Part shown: positions 8,953-16,004 of the stretch, in pieces
How the letters are laid out: the number at the start of each line of letters is the position of its first letter
How positions within the stretch are numbered: the stretch's first letter is position 1
From: Gemmatimonadaceae bacterium
GTDB taxonomy: Bacteria; Gemmatimonadota; Gemmatimonadetes; Gemmatimonadales; Gemmatimonadaceae
Reading direction: 5' to 3'
Length of the DNA stretch: 34,906 bases
NCBI GenBank assembly: GCA_025449955.1
Contig: JANWIK010000081.1
Location: 1-34,906, forward strand
The notes under the pieces: generated by a model
What the model saw: the letters and a program-made list of their open reading frames with translations, nothing else
What the model was told of the DNA's origin: nothing
The model's database searches: none
Made by a program: the position numbers and the translations under genes

Positions 8953-9024
8953 GGAAGCGCTCGCCGCCGATTCCCCGTTCCCCAAGCGAAGCGCCTCCCC
9001 AAGCGAGCGCCAGCGAGCGCTTCC
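8953..9024. repeat. 12-bp perfect inverted repeat upstream of rlmN
   Basis: GGAAGCGCTCGC at 8953-8964 is the exact reverse complement of GCGAGCGCTTCC at 9013-9024, with a 48-base spacer. A second copy of AAGCGAGCGC lies at 9001-9010, giving two near-direct repeats (AGCGAGCGC) next to each other. The element fills the short region between the divergent EIIA-like gene and rlmN. It could be an operator or an RNA stem-loop. No matching element was noticed elsewhere in the window. Confidence 0.5.
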
Positions 9025-9045
9025 TTCGCCTCCTATCTTTCCCTC

Positions 9046-10128
9046 GTGCCTTACCCAACGAACCTTCTCGATCTTTCGCTCTCCGACGCCTCCCGCGTCC
9101 TCCACGCGTTCTTCGCCGAGCGCGGCGAGCCCGCCTATCGCGCGCGCCAGGTGGTCAGGCGGCTCTGGCAGGCGCCCGTGCGCTCCTTCGACGAGATCAC
9201 CGAGCTGCCGGCCGCCCTGCGCGTTGCGTTAGGCGGGCACTTCGCGCTGCCCCGGCTCGAGCTGGTCGAGCGGCAGCGCTCCGCCGACAGGACGCAGAAG
9301 TTCCTGTTCCGCTTGGCGGACGGCCAGGGTATCGAGACCGTCGCCATCCCCGACGACGACCGCGTCACGCTCTGCATTTCGTCGCAGGCCGGGTGCGCGC
9401 TCCAGTGCGCGTTCTGCGCCACCGGACGGATGGGATTCCAGCGCAACCTTGCGGCGTGGGAGATCGCGGCGCAGGTGCGCGAGATGCGGATGGTCGACGA
9501 CCCCGTTCGCGTCACCAACGTCGTGTTCATGGGGATGGGCGAGCCGCTCATGAACTGGAGCGCCGTGGACGCGGCCCTGACGCTGCTCAACGCGCCCGAA
9601 GCGTTAGGCATTGGCGCCCGCCACATCACCGTGTCCACGGTGGGCGTCCTGCCCGGCATCGTCGCGCTCGCCAAGCGGCCGGAGCAGTTCCGCCTCGCGC
9701 TCTCGATCCACGCGCCGTCTGACGCGCTGCGCCGCCAGCTCATGCCGATCAATGTCAAGTATCCGCTGGCCGACGTCCTCGGCGCCGCGCGCGCGTTCGA
9801 CCGCCGTGTGACGTTCGAGTACGTCATGTTAGGCGGGGTCAACGACACGGCCTCGCACGCGCTCGAGCTCGCGCGGCTGGCCAAGAGCTGCCGCGCGTTC
9901 GTCAATCTGATTCCGTTGCACGAGGGCGGCGCGACCGAGTTCCGCGCCACGCCGCCGCGCGACATCGCGCGGTTTGCGCGCGTCGTGCGCGGCACGGGCG
10001 TCGAGGTCGCGATCCGGAAGAGCCGCGGCACCGACATCGCCGCGGCGTGCGGACAACTACGGGTAGAACGGCTCGGCCGGGGCGCGCCACGACGCGCCCA
10101 CGAGCACGGTCACGTCGACGTCGTGTAA
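9046..10128 (+). CDS. rlmN: 23S rRNA (A2503-C2)/tRNA (A37-C2) methyltransferase RlmN
   Basis: The 360-residue radical-SAM enzyme has CxxxCxxC as CALQCAFC (Cys117, Cys121, Cys124). Cys110 lies in TLCISSQAGC, the conserved first extra Cys, and Cys335 in AACGQL is the methyl-carrying Cys. GEPLMNW matches the SAM-binding motif. It methylates A2503 of 23S rRNA and A37 of some tRNAs. The start is a GTG without Shine-Dalgarno. A TATCTT hexamer ends 6 bases before it, so the mRNA may be leaderless. The last 24 codons overlap the convergent LytR_C gene by 72 bases, beginning only a few bases after the Cys335 codon. Confidence 0.93.
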   Translation: MPYPTNLLDLSLSDASRVLHAFFAERGEPAYRARQVVRRLWQAPVRSFDEITELPAALRVALGGHFALPRLELVERQRSADRTQKFLFRLADGQGIETVAIPDDDRVTLCISSQAGCALQCAFCATGRMGFQRNLAAWEIAAQVREMRMVDDPVRVTNVVFMGMGEPLMNWSAVDAALTLLNAPEALGIGARHITVSTVGVLPGIVALAKRPEQFRLALSIHAPSDALRRQLMPINVKYPLADVLGAARAFDRRVTFEYVMLGGVNDTASHALELARLAKSCRAFVNLIPLHEGGATEFRATPPRDIARFARVVRGTGVEVAIRKSRGTDIAAACGQLRVERLGRGAPRRAHEHGHVDVV

Positions 10129-10521
10129 CGTGTCGGGGCGCGCGAGCATCGGCGCGCCGCCCATCGCGTTCGCCACCAGCGCCGCCCAATCCGCATGACC
10201 CGAGCGCGCGAGCACGAGTGTCGTATCGCGCCGCGCGCCGCCGGCGTTGCCCGCGTCGACCACGTCGAACCCGCGATCCCGCAGGAAAAACGTCGCCCGA
10301 CGCGCCAGGCCGATCACGTGCGACGCGTTGAGCACCTCCACGCGGATGCGCACGCCCTCGGGGGCGCGCGCATCGCTCGGGCCTAACGAAACGACGCGCG
10401 GCCGGACGGCCGGCGCCGGCTTGCGCGTGGCCACGATCGCGCCGCCGATGATCGCTCCTAGCAGCACGAGCGACACGACGACGCGGATGCTCCAGCGCTC
10501 GATCAGCGCACGCCGTTCCAC
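10057..10521 (-). CDS. LytR C-terminal (LytR_C) domain membrane-anchored protein
   Basis: The product is about 154 residues. It has a single N-terminal transmembrane segment (RVVVSLVLLGAIIGGAIVA, about residues 13-31), a Pro-rich linker, then an extracytoplasmic LytR_C-type domain. That domain runs from VRIRVEVLNASHVIGLARR to VTVLVGASW. The domain is found in cell-wall-associated proteins, but its function alone is not established. The GTG start at 10521 lies inside the end of yqeK (19-base overlap) and is the best available. No Shine-Dalgarno is visible. The gene ends antisense to the 3' end of rlmN. Confidence 0.7.
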   Translation of the reverse strand: MERRALIERWSIRVVVSLVLLGAIIGGAIVATRKPAPAVRPRVVSLGPSDARAPEGVRIRVEVLNASHVIGLARRATFFLRDRGFDVVDAGNAGGARRDTTLVLARSGHADWAALVANAMGGAPMLARPDTLHDVDVTVLVGASWRAPAEPFYP

Positions 10522-11048
10522 ATCGCCACCGCGGTCGGATAGAGCTCGTGGCCTTCGCGCAGCGACCACTCGAGGCGGTGCCGCACGACCTGGCGGAACG
10601 TCCCGTCGAAATCGCGCGGTACCTGCGACGCCAGGTACGCGCGATCGGCGCGCGAGAACTTCCGGCCCGGCTCCAGGTAGTCGGCCATGTACAAGGCACG
10701 CCCGGTGCGGCCCCAGGCATCGGACCCGATGGTGTGCCAGCGAATCGCGTCGAGCACCTCGCTGCGCGTCTCGCCCATCTGCGCGAGACGATTGGCCGCC
10801 GCAGGTCCGTGCAACAAGCCCACCGGGAGCGCCGGCTCGCCCGACCAGGCGCGCAGGTCGGGCTCGCTCGCGTCGCGCAGCGCGTCGTGCCACAGGCCCG
10901 CGTCGCGCCAGGCCGCGCACGCCGGTGCCGGCATGCCTAACGCAACCGACCACGCGACGAGCAGCGACGTCACGCGCGCGATGTGCTCGCGGCGCGCGGC
11001 CGACACCTGCGCCCACGGCGGCAGCTCAATCGAAGCCGCGTCGCACAT
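10503..11048 (-). CDS. YqeK-like HD-domain hydrolase (symmetrical Ap4A hydrolase family)
   Basis: The 181-residue HD-superfamily protein has metal-binding signatures LWHDALRD, LLHGPAAANRLAQM, IRWHTIG and ALYMADYLEPGRKF. These match the YqeK family, whose members hydrolyse Ap4A to ADP. In many bacteria yqeK sits beside nadD and rsfS. Here it is at the end of the folK-panB-panC group instead. The ATG at 11048 overlaps the GlmU-like gene by 23 bases. Homology to typical YqeK starts begins around LPPWAQVS, so the true start could be a few codons later at a rare codon. Confidence 0.85.
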   Translation of the reverse strand: MCDAASIELPPWAQVSAARREHIARVTSLLVAWSVALGMPAPACAAWRDAGLWHDALRDASEPDLRAWSGEPALPVGLLHGPAAANRLAQMGETRSEVLDAIRWHTIGSDAWGRTGRALYMADYLEPGRKFSRADRAYLASQVPRDFDGTFRQVVRHRLEWSLREGHELYPTAVAMWNGVR

Positions 11049-11856
11049 AGGGCTCGAGGACCGCGTGATTCCGGATGCTGGTGCGCGCCACGTAGTTCCA
11101 TCCTTTGAGCTCGGCCCCGCGACCGATCGAGGCGTCCACGATGCGCGTGTACGGGCCGATCACGCACTCACTGCCGATTTCCGTTTGCCCTTCGAGCACC
11201 GCGCCGGGATAGATCACGCTGTCGGCGCCGATGCGCACGTCGGCGTCGATCCAGGTCGTCTCGGGCAGCACGAAGCTCACGCCCGCCGCCTCGTGCTTGC
11301 GCACCAACCGGTTCCGTAAGGCAACCGAGGCGTCGGCCAGCGTGTGACGGTCGAGCACGCGGATGAGCTCATCGGGCGACGTCGCCGCGATCCGCACCGC
11401 GCCCGCCGGTTGCCGCGGATCTTCCGCCGACGCCAGCGCCGGCCCTTCCCCGCCGACGGCGATGTACCGGCCATCGGCGTTGGCGTCGGGCAGTCCCGCG
11501 ATCCCGCCTTCACCGGCGCGCAGCAACCGGGCGATCGTCGCCGCCGCGACTAACGGAGACGCCCCGTCCACCAGCACGCACACGCCCGGCGCCGTCACGG
11601 CCGCCCGCAGCGCCGTGAGCTCCTGTCCCTCGGGCACCGCGTCGATCACCACCGGCACCGACGTCTCCGGCATCGCGAGCATCGTGTTCGCGCGATGCAG
11701 CACGCGCACGAGGCCCGGCGCCGGCGTCACCGACTCCAGCGCGCGCACGACGTGCCAGACGATCGGCCGCCCGGCTAACGGATGCAGATATACGCTGACC
11801 CGCGACCGGAAAGTGTCGCCGTCATCAAGCGCCGCGACGACGGCACTCCACGTCAC
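11026..11856 (-). CDS. Shortened, degenerate GlmU-like protein (nucleotidyltransferase-like plus partial left-handed beta-helix)
   Basis: The 276-residue protein resembles GlmU but is about 180 residues shorter. The N-terminus retains LHPLAGRPIVWHVV (GlmU: LHPLAGKPMLEHV). The preceding GxGTRM loop and catalytic Lys region is replaced by VVAALDDGDTFRSRVSVY, so the nucleotide-binding Gly-rich loop and Lys are missing. Residues 176-245 match the GlmU linker and the first beta-helix coils (TWIDADVRIGADSVIYPGA, CVIGPYTRIVDASIG). The protein ends at YVRRGFD, before the acetyltransferase active site. Neither GlmU activity is expected. A sugar- or nucleotide-sensing, scaffold or altered-substrate role is possible. 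The GTG start shares GTGA with the panC stop, and the frame is intact, so it is not an obvious pseudogene. Confidence 0.75.
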   Translation of the reverse strand: MTWSAVVAALDDGDTFRSRVSVYLHPLAGRPIVWHVVRALESVTPAPGLVRVLHRANTMLAMPETSVPVVIDAVPEGQELTALRAAVTAPGVCVLVDGASPLVAAATIARLLRAGEGGIAGLPDANADGRYIAVGGEGPALASAEDPRQPAGAVRIAATSPDELIRVLDRHTLADASVALRNRLVRKHEAAGVSFVLPETTWIDADVRIGADSVIYPGAVLEGQTEIGSECVIGPYTRIVDASIGRGAELKGWNYVARTSIRNHAVLEPYVRRGFD

Positions 11857-12701
11857 GAGCTGCCGAGGATGACGTTGTCGATGAGTCGGGTCGTGCCCAC
11901 GCGCGCCGCGATCGCGACGATCGTGCCCTGCTCTGCGACCGCCACCGGCTCGAGCCGGATCGGGTCCACGATGGCCAGGTAGTCCACTTGCACCTCCGGC
12001 TCGGTCGCCAGAATCTCCCAGCCTAACTGTTCGAGCTCCACCGCATCGTACTGCCCGCCGTCGAACGCCTGGGCGATGCCGTGCAGCGTCCGCCACAACA
12101 CCAACGCGCGCCGCCGCTCGTCCGGTCCGAGATAGGCGTTGCGACTCGACATCGCCAGTCCATCCGCCTCGCGCACCGTCGGCGCGACCAGGATCTTGAC
12201 GGCGAAGTCCAACTCGCGCGTCAACGACCGAATGAGCGTCGCCTGCTGAATGTCTTTCTGTCCGAACACGGCGATCGTTGGCTGCACGATATTGAACAAC
12301 TTGGCCACGATCGTGAGCACACCTGTGAAGTGACCGGGGCGCGCCGCGCCTTCCCATCGATCGGCGAGACTGAGCGGCGTGACCACCACCGTGCGGTCGC
12401 CGGCGTACATCTCCTCGACCGGCGGCGCGAACAGCAGATCGACGCCGCGGCGCTCGGCCTTGAGCGCGTCGCCTTCCAGATCGCGCGGATACCGCGTGTA
12501 GTCCTCGTGCGGACCGAACTGCATGGGATTCACGAACACGCTCATCACGACGACCGCGGCGTGACGCCGAGCATCCTCGACTAGCTGCAGATGGCCGTCG
12601 TGCAGGTAGCCCATCGTGGGAATGAGCGCTATACCCTGTCCCCGGCGCCGCGGCTCGACGAGCGCGCTGCGCAGGGCAGCAATCCGATCTATGATCCGCA
12701 T
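11853..12701 (-). CDS. panC: Pantothenate synthetase
   Basis: The 282-residue product matches the family length. The ATP-binding HIGH-like motif is in PTMGYLHDGHLQLV. Further landmarks are SVFVNPMQFG, GQKDIQQATLIR and the KMSKS-like region GLAMSSRNAYL. The enzyme joins pantoate and beta-alanine using ATP, forming pantothenate for CoA. The ATG at 12701 lies one base after the panB TAG stop; longer upstream frames run over panB. The 3' end overlaps the GlmU-like gene by GTGA. The order folK-panB-panC is common, since folate and pantothenate routes share these neighbours. Confidence 0.95.
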   Translation of the reverse strand: MRIIDRIAALRSALVEPRRRGQGIALIPTMGYLHDGHLQLVEDARRHAAVVVMSVFVNPMQFGPHEDYTRYPRDLEGDALKAERRGVDLLFAPPVEEMYAGDRTVVVTPLSLADRWEGAARPGHFTGVLTIVAKLFNIVQPTIAVFGQKDIQQATLIRSLTRELDFAVKILVAPTVREADGLAMSSRNAYLGPDERRRALVLWRTLHGIAQAFDGGQYDAVELEQLGWEILATEPEVQVDYLAIVDPIRLEPVAVAEQGTIVAIAARVGTTRLIDNVILGSS

Positions 12702-12702
12702 G

Positions 12703-13536
12703 CTAGAAGCTATGGTCGTCATCGGGATAGCGGCCGGCGCGCACATCATCACCAAACCGACGCACGGCGGACCGCACGTCGTCGGCAAGTGTCGCGTAGC
12801 GCTTGAGGAATTTGGGAGTAAACCTGTCGTTGAGGCCCAACATGTCGTGCAGCACGAGTACCTGACCGTCGCAGTCGGCGCCGGCGCCAATGCCGATCGT
12901 CGGCACCGACACCGCCTGCGTCACCGCGCGCGCCACGGTCCTCGGAATCAACTCGAGCACGATCGAGAACACGCCCGCGTCTTCCAGCCGCTTGGCGTGC
13001 TCCACCAACGCCAAGGCGTCGCGATCATCACGCGCCTGCACACGGCTCCTGCCTAACGCATGCTCGGATTGCGGCGTGTAGCCCAAGTGGCCCATCACCG
13101 GAATGCCCACGCCGGTCACCGCACGCACGGCGCGTACCACCTCGGCGCTGCCGCCCTCCAGTTTCACGCTGTCGGCGCCCGACTCCTGCATCACGCGTCC
13201 GCAGTTGGTGACCGCTTGCTCGGCGCTCACCTGATAGGTGAGGAACGGCATGTCGACGGTGACCAACGCACGCTTCACGCCGCGCCGCGCCGCCGAGGCG
13301 TGATGGATCATCTGATCCAGCGTCACCGGAATCGTCGTGTCGTACCCTAACAACACGGTGCCCGCGGAATCGCCCACCAACACGATGTCGACGCCGCTCT
13401 CGTCGATGAGTCGCGCGAACAAGGCGTCGTAGGCCGTGAGCACGATGAGTTTTTCAGCGCTGTTCTTTCTCGCGCGCACGTCGCGAATGCCGACACGCTT
13501 CGCGCTCGATGGCGGCGCGCCGCCCTCGCTGCTCAT
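12703..13536 (-). CDS. panB: 3-methyl-2-oxobutanoate hydroxymethyltransferase
   Basis: The 277-residue TIM-barrel protein has PanB landmarks VLTAYDALFARLIDESGVDI, LVGDSAGTVLLGYDTT, LVTVDMPFLTYQ and VKLEGGSAEVVRAV. It also has MGHLGYTPQS and IGIGAGADCDGQVLVLHDML. It transfers a hydroxymethyl group from methylene-tetrahydrofolate to 2-oxoisovalerate, the first step to pantoate. The ATG at 13536 overlaps the folK stop (ATGA). The stop is TAG, one base before panC. Confidence 0.95.
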   Translation of the reverse strand: MSSEGGAPPSSAKRVGIRDVRARKNSAEKLIVLTAYDALFARLIDESGVDIVLVGDSAGTVLLGYDTTIPVTLDQMIHHASAARRGVKRALVTVDMPFLTYQVSAEQAVTNCGRVMQESGADSVKLEGGSAEVVRAVRAVTGVGIPVMGHLGYTPQSEHALGRSRVQARDDRDALALVEHAKRLEDAGVFSIVLELIPRTVARAVTQAVSVPTIGIGAGADCDGQVLVLHDMLGLNDRFTPKFLKRYATLADDVRSAVRRFGDDVRAGRYPDDDHSF

Positions 13537-13952
13537 CGGCCCTTCGCTTTGAGCTCGGCCAATTCGCGATCCCAGAACTCCCGCTGGCCCAAGCCTGGAT
13601 GCGGGACGGTGAGCTCCGGATCCGAAACGGTCTGCGCGTCGAACATCACGATATCCAAGTCCAGTGTCCGCGGTCCCCACCGGATCGTACGCTCGCGTTT
13701 GGCATCGTGCTCGATGGCGTGCAAAGCTTCGAGCAGCGCGTGCGGCGCGAGCGTCGTTTCGAGCGCGACCATTTGGTTGAGGTACGGACCGCCCCCGTTC
13801 GGAATGTTTCCCATCGGGGCGGTTTCCTCTACGGAAGATGCGTCGAGGAGGCGGCTTCCGGGAAGCGCTGCAAGCCGCGCGAGGGCGAAGGCCAGATATC
13901 CGGCCCGATCGCCGAGATTGGATCCGAGCGCGATGTACGCGATGTCACGCAT
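13533..13952 (-). CDS. folK: HPPK: 6-hydroxymethyl-dihydropterin pyrophosphokinase
   Basis: The 139-residue protein has the HPPK signatures AYIALGSNLGDR at the N-terminus and RTIRWGPRTLDLDIVMFD with the metal-binding Asp pair, plus YLNQMVALET in between. It transfers pyrophosphate from ATP to the pterin in folate synthesis. It is shorter than typical HPPK (about 160) and lacks the usual C-terminal segment after LTVPHPGLGQREFWDRELAE. The core active-site residues are present. The ATG at 13952 is followed downstream by panB through an ATGA overlap. A TTGACA-type promoter candidate lies just upstream. Confidence 0.9.
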   Translation of the reverse strand: MRDIAYIALGSNLGDRAGYLAFALARLAALPGSRLLDASSVEETAPMGNIPNGGGPYLNQMVALETTLAPHALLEALHAIEHDAKRERTIRWGPRTLDLDIVMFDAQTVSDPELTVPHPGLGQREFWDRELAELKAKGR

Positions 13953-13955
13953 CTG

Positions 13956-13984
13956 TTGACAGCGCGGGAACGTACGGGCATCGT
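13956..13984 (+). promoter_or_regulatory. Candidate promoter for the NFACT gene
   Basis: TTGACA at 13956-13961, 17-base spacer, then a weak CATCGT at 13979-13984. The predicted transcript would start about 17 bases before the GTG at 14008. It overlaps the oppositely oriented folK promoter candidate. The -10 match is poor, so confidence rests mainly on the perfect -35. Confidence 0.3.
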
Positions 13985-13997
13985 CCGCGCGTGTCAA
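13969..13997 (-). promoter_or_regulatory. Candidate promoter for the folK-panBC operon
   Basis: On the minus strand TTGACA (13997-13992), 17-base spacer, then TACGTT (13974-13969). The predicted start is about 10 bases before the folK ATG at 13952, giving a very short leader. It is interleaved with the plus-strand NFACT promoter candidate, so the two could compete for polymerase. Confidence 0.4.
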
Positions 13998-14007
13998 ACC
14001 TCGCGTC

Positions 14008-15438
14008 GTGGACAGCCTGACGGCTCGGCATCTCGCGCGCGAGCTGGACGCGCGATGGCGCGGCCGGCGCTTGGATGGCGCCCGGTTCGACCGCGAGACG
14101 CGCGCCGTGTCGCTCATGGTAGACGGCCGCACCGTTCGATTCGAGCTCCACCACGCCGACGTTCGCGTGGTAAACGCCGATCCCCTCGACCGCGCGACCG
14201 GCCCCCTGAACGGCTGGACCGTCGGATCGGTTCGCGCACCCATCGATGACCGCCGGCTCATCATCGACCTCTTCCGGCCAGGCCGATTCAAGGGGTCTGC
14301 AGAAAAACGCGCCGAGCTCGTGGTGAGCGCGGTGCCGCGCGCCCGGGGTGCGCTGTTGCGCGACGCCGGCGGCGCCAAGCTCGCGGCCGTGGGCGCCGAG
14401 CTTCCAGCGCTCGTCGAGCCGCGTCCCGAGTTGAGCGATGACGCGCTCCTCGCGGCCGCGGGCGCAGGCGACGCGCCCGCACTGCTGGCCGGCCGGTGGA
14501 TGAGCCCGTTGATCGTCCGCTGGATGATCGCCAATTCAGACGAGGCGGTGGAACGCTACCGCGCGATGTGTTCTGATGGCCCGGCGAGCCCGGCCCGATG
14601 CGGCGCGCTGCTCCTGCCGTTTCCGTTTTGCGCGAACGCGGTGCGAGCGGAGTCGCTGATCGATGCCGATTCTGTCGCCCAGCCGGAGTCGGCTGCCGCG
14701 CACGATGTCGATGCGCGACAGCAGCGCGCGATCGATCGCATGCGGGCCGAGCTCGATCGCGCGCACGACGCGCCGCAGATTCGTGCGGCAGCGGACGCGC
14801 TCGTCGGGCTCGGCGACGCCCCGGCGCCGGCGTCGGTGCGGCTCGCGGACGGCGTCGAGTGGCGAGTGACCGCGCGTCCGGGCGAGAGTGCAGCCGATGT
14901 GGCGGGCAGGCTCTACGATGAGGCGCGGTCCAAGGAACGGGCGCTGGCCGCGCTGCCGGCGCGGCTTGAGGCGGCGCGCGCCGCACCCCCGGCCGCCCGC
15001 CCAACTCAGTTAGGCAAGGACGCCGGCCGCCCGGCGCCGCCCCCCGCGCCCAAGGTGCCGTACAAGACGTATCGGTCGTCGGGCGGACTCGAGATCTGGG
15101 TGGGCCGCGGCGCCGCGTCCAACGATGCGCTCACGTTCGATGCCGCCGCGCCCAACGACGTGTGGCTGCACGCGCGCGACTCCGCCGGCGCGCACGTCGT
15201 GCTCCGCTGGACCGCCCCCGATGCGCCGCCCGCGCGCGACCTGCACGACGCCGCGATGCTCGCCGCGTGGCACAGCAAGGCGCGCGGTTCGTCGCTCGTG
15301 CCGGTCGATTGGACGCGCCGCAAACACGTCCGCAAACCGCGCGGCGCCAGGCCCGGCTCGGTGGTGATTCGCGAGGAGCGCACGGTGATGGTGCGTCCGA
15401 GCGCCGAGCGGGAGCGCGCGCTCCGCGATTCGCGTTAG
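14008..15438 (+). CDS. NFACT family protein (RqcH-like)
   Basis: The 476-residue protein has an N-terminal NFACT-N-like domain (LTARHLARELDARWRGRRLD onward; DDRRLIIDLFRPGRF near residues 78-92). Its middle region is shortened and helical, with charged Ala/Arg/Glu segments. The clear C-terminal NFACT-R (DUF814) domain runs from YKTYRSSGGLEIWVGRGAAS through NDVWLHARDSAGAHVVLR to PGSVVIREERTVMVRP. RqcH proteins bind stalled 50S subunits and add C-terminal Ala tails. This copy is about 100 residues shorter than Bacillus RqcH, mostly in the coiled-coil part. Start is GTG; no Shine-Dalgarno is seen. The TAG stop lies in a CGTTAGGC word. Confidence 0.8.
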   Translation: MDSLTARHLARELDARWRGRRLDGARFDRETRAVSLMVDGRTVRFELHHADVRVVNADPLDRATGPLNGWTVGSVRAPIDDRRLIIDLFRPGRFKGSAEKRAELVVSAVPRARGALLRDAGGAKLAAVGAELPALVEPRPELSDDALLAAAGAGDAPALLAGRWMSPLIVRWMIANSDEAVERYRAMCSDGPASPARCGALLLPFPFCANAVRAESLIDADSVAQPESAAAHDVDARQQRAIDRMRAELDRAHDAPQIRAAADALVGLGDAPAPASVRLADGVEWRVTARPGESAADVAGRLYDEARSKERALAALPARLEAARAAPPAARPTQLGKDAGRPAPPPAPKVPYKTYRSSGGLEIWVGRGAASNDALTFDAAAPNDVWLHARDSAGAHVVLRWTAPDAPPARDLHDAAMLAAWHSKARGSSLVPVDWTRRKHVRKPRGARPGSVVIREERTVMVRPSAERERALRDSR

Positions 15439-15457
15439 GCGCGCGTTACTGCGCGCC
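15438..15457. terminator. Hairpin at the convergent stops of NFACT and the secreted protein
   Basis: GGCGCGC (15438-15444), loop GTTACT, GCGCGCC (15451-15457) is a perfect 7-bp stem. It overlaps both stop codons of convergent genes, the usual position of a bidirectional terminator. Neither side has a T-run, so termination would need Rho or another factor. Confidence 0.35.
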
Positions 15458-15967
15458 GTTCCAGGCGGTGAACTTGGCCGGCGTGTGGTACGGCGGCCCG
15501 ACTTCGATCACGATGTCGGTGTGGTCGCCGAGCTTGATCGCGCGCGGATCGCCGGAATAGGCCGCGCCATCCACCCACAGTTGCATCTGCTCGCCCTTCG
15601 CGAGCTCCGCCCCCGCCGCCTCCGTGTGGCTCAGCGGCTGGATCCATACGTCGAAGAAATCGCCGAGTGTGAAGGACCGGTTCACCGGCGCTTCGATGTG
15701 GATGATGCCGTCGGGCGTGTGCGTGTGCAGCCAGTAGAGACACGGTGCACCGCTCGGGCGCCCCACGTCATACGGCACCTGCACCGGCTTCCCGTGATCG
15801 AAAATCGCCAGATGCTGATGGATGTGGATGCGCTGCCCTTCCTGCGCATCGCACGCGATGCCGGCAATGGATTGGCCGCGCGGCGTGGCGTATTGCGCCG
15901 CGGCGCGCGGCGCGCAGATCGACACGGTGGCGGCGACCACCAGAAGCAGCCGTGGATGAACGGTCAT
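15446..15967 (-). CDS. Uncharacterised secreted His-rich protein
   Basis: The 173-residue protein has a cleavable signal peptide (MTVHPRLLLVVAATVSICAP, likely cut after AAA near residue 24). The mature part has repeated His motifs: RIHIHQHLAIFDHGKPVQVP, then CLYWLHTHTPDGIIHIEAP, then FTLGDFFDVWIQPLSH. I do not recognise an assigned function. The HxHxH and HTH patterns suggest metal binding, possibly periplasmic or extracellular, but this is an inference. The ATG at 15967 lies 38 bases after trpA, so it may be read from the trp operon. It converges with the NFACT gene. Confidence 0.75.
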   Translation of the reverse strand: MTVHPRLLLVVAATVSICAPRAAAQYATPRGQSIAGIACDAQEGQRIHIHQHLAIFDHGKPVQVPYDVGRPSGAPCLYWLHTHTPDGIIHIEAPVNRSFTLGDFFDVWIQPLSHTEAAGAELAKGEQMQLWVDGAAYSGDPRAIKLGDHTDIVIEVGPPYHTPAKFTAWNGAQ

Positions 15968-16004
15968 GGGGAGTCGAAGGGTGTGTGAAGCGGCCCGGTT
16001 TCCG

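Noticed and set aside
11277-11513. Possible frameshift in the GlmU-like gene, suggested by overlapping frames
   Set aside because: The main frame stays continuous through the beta-helix motifs to its stop; the other frames are shadows.
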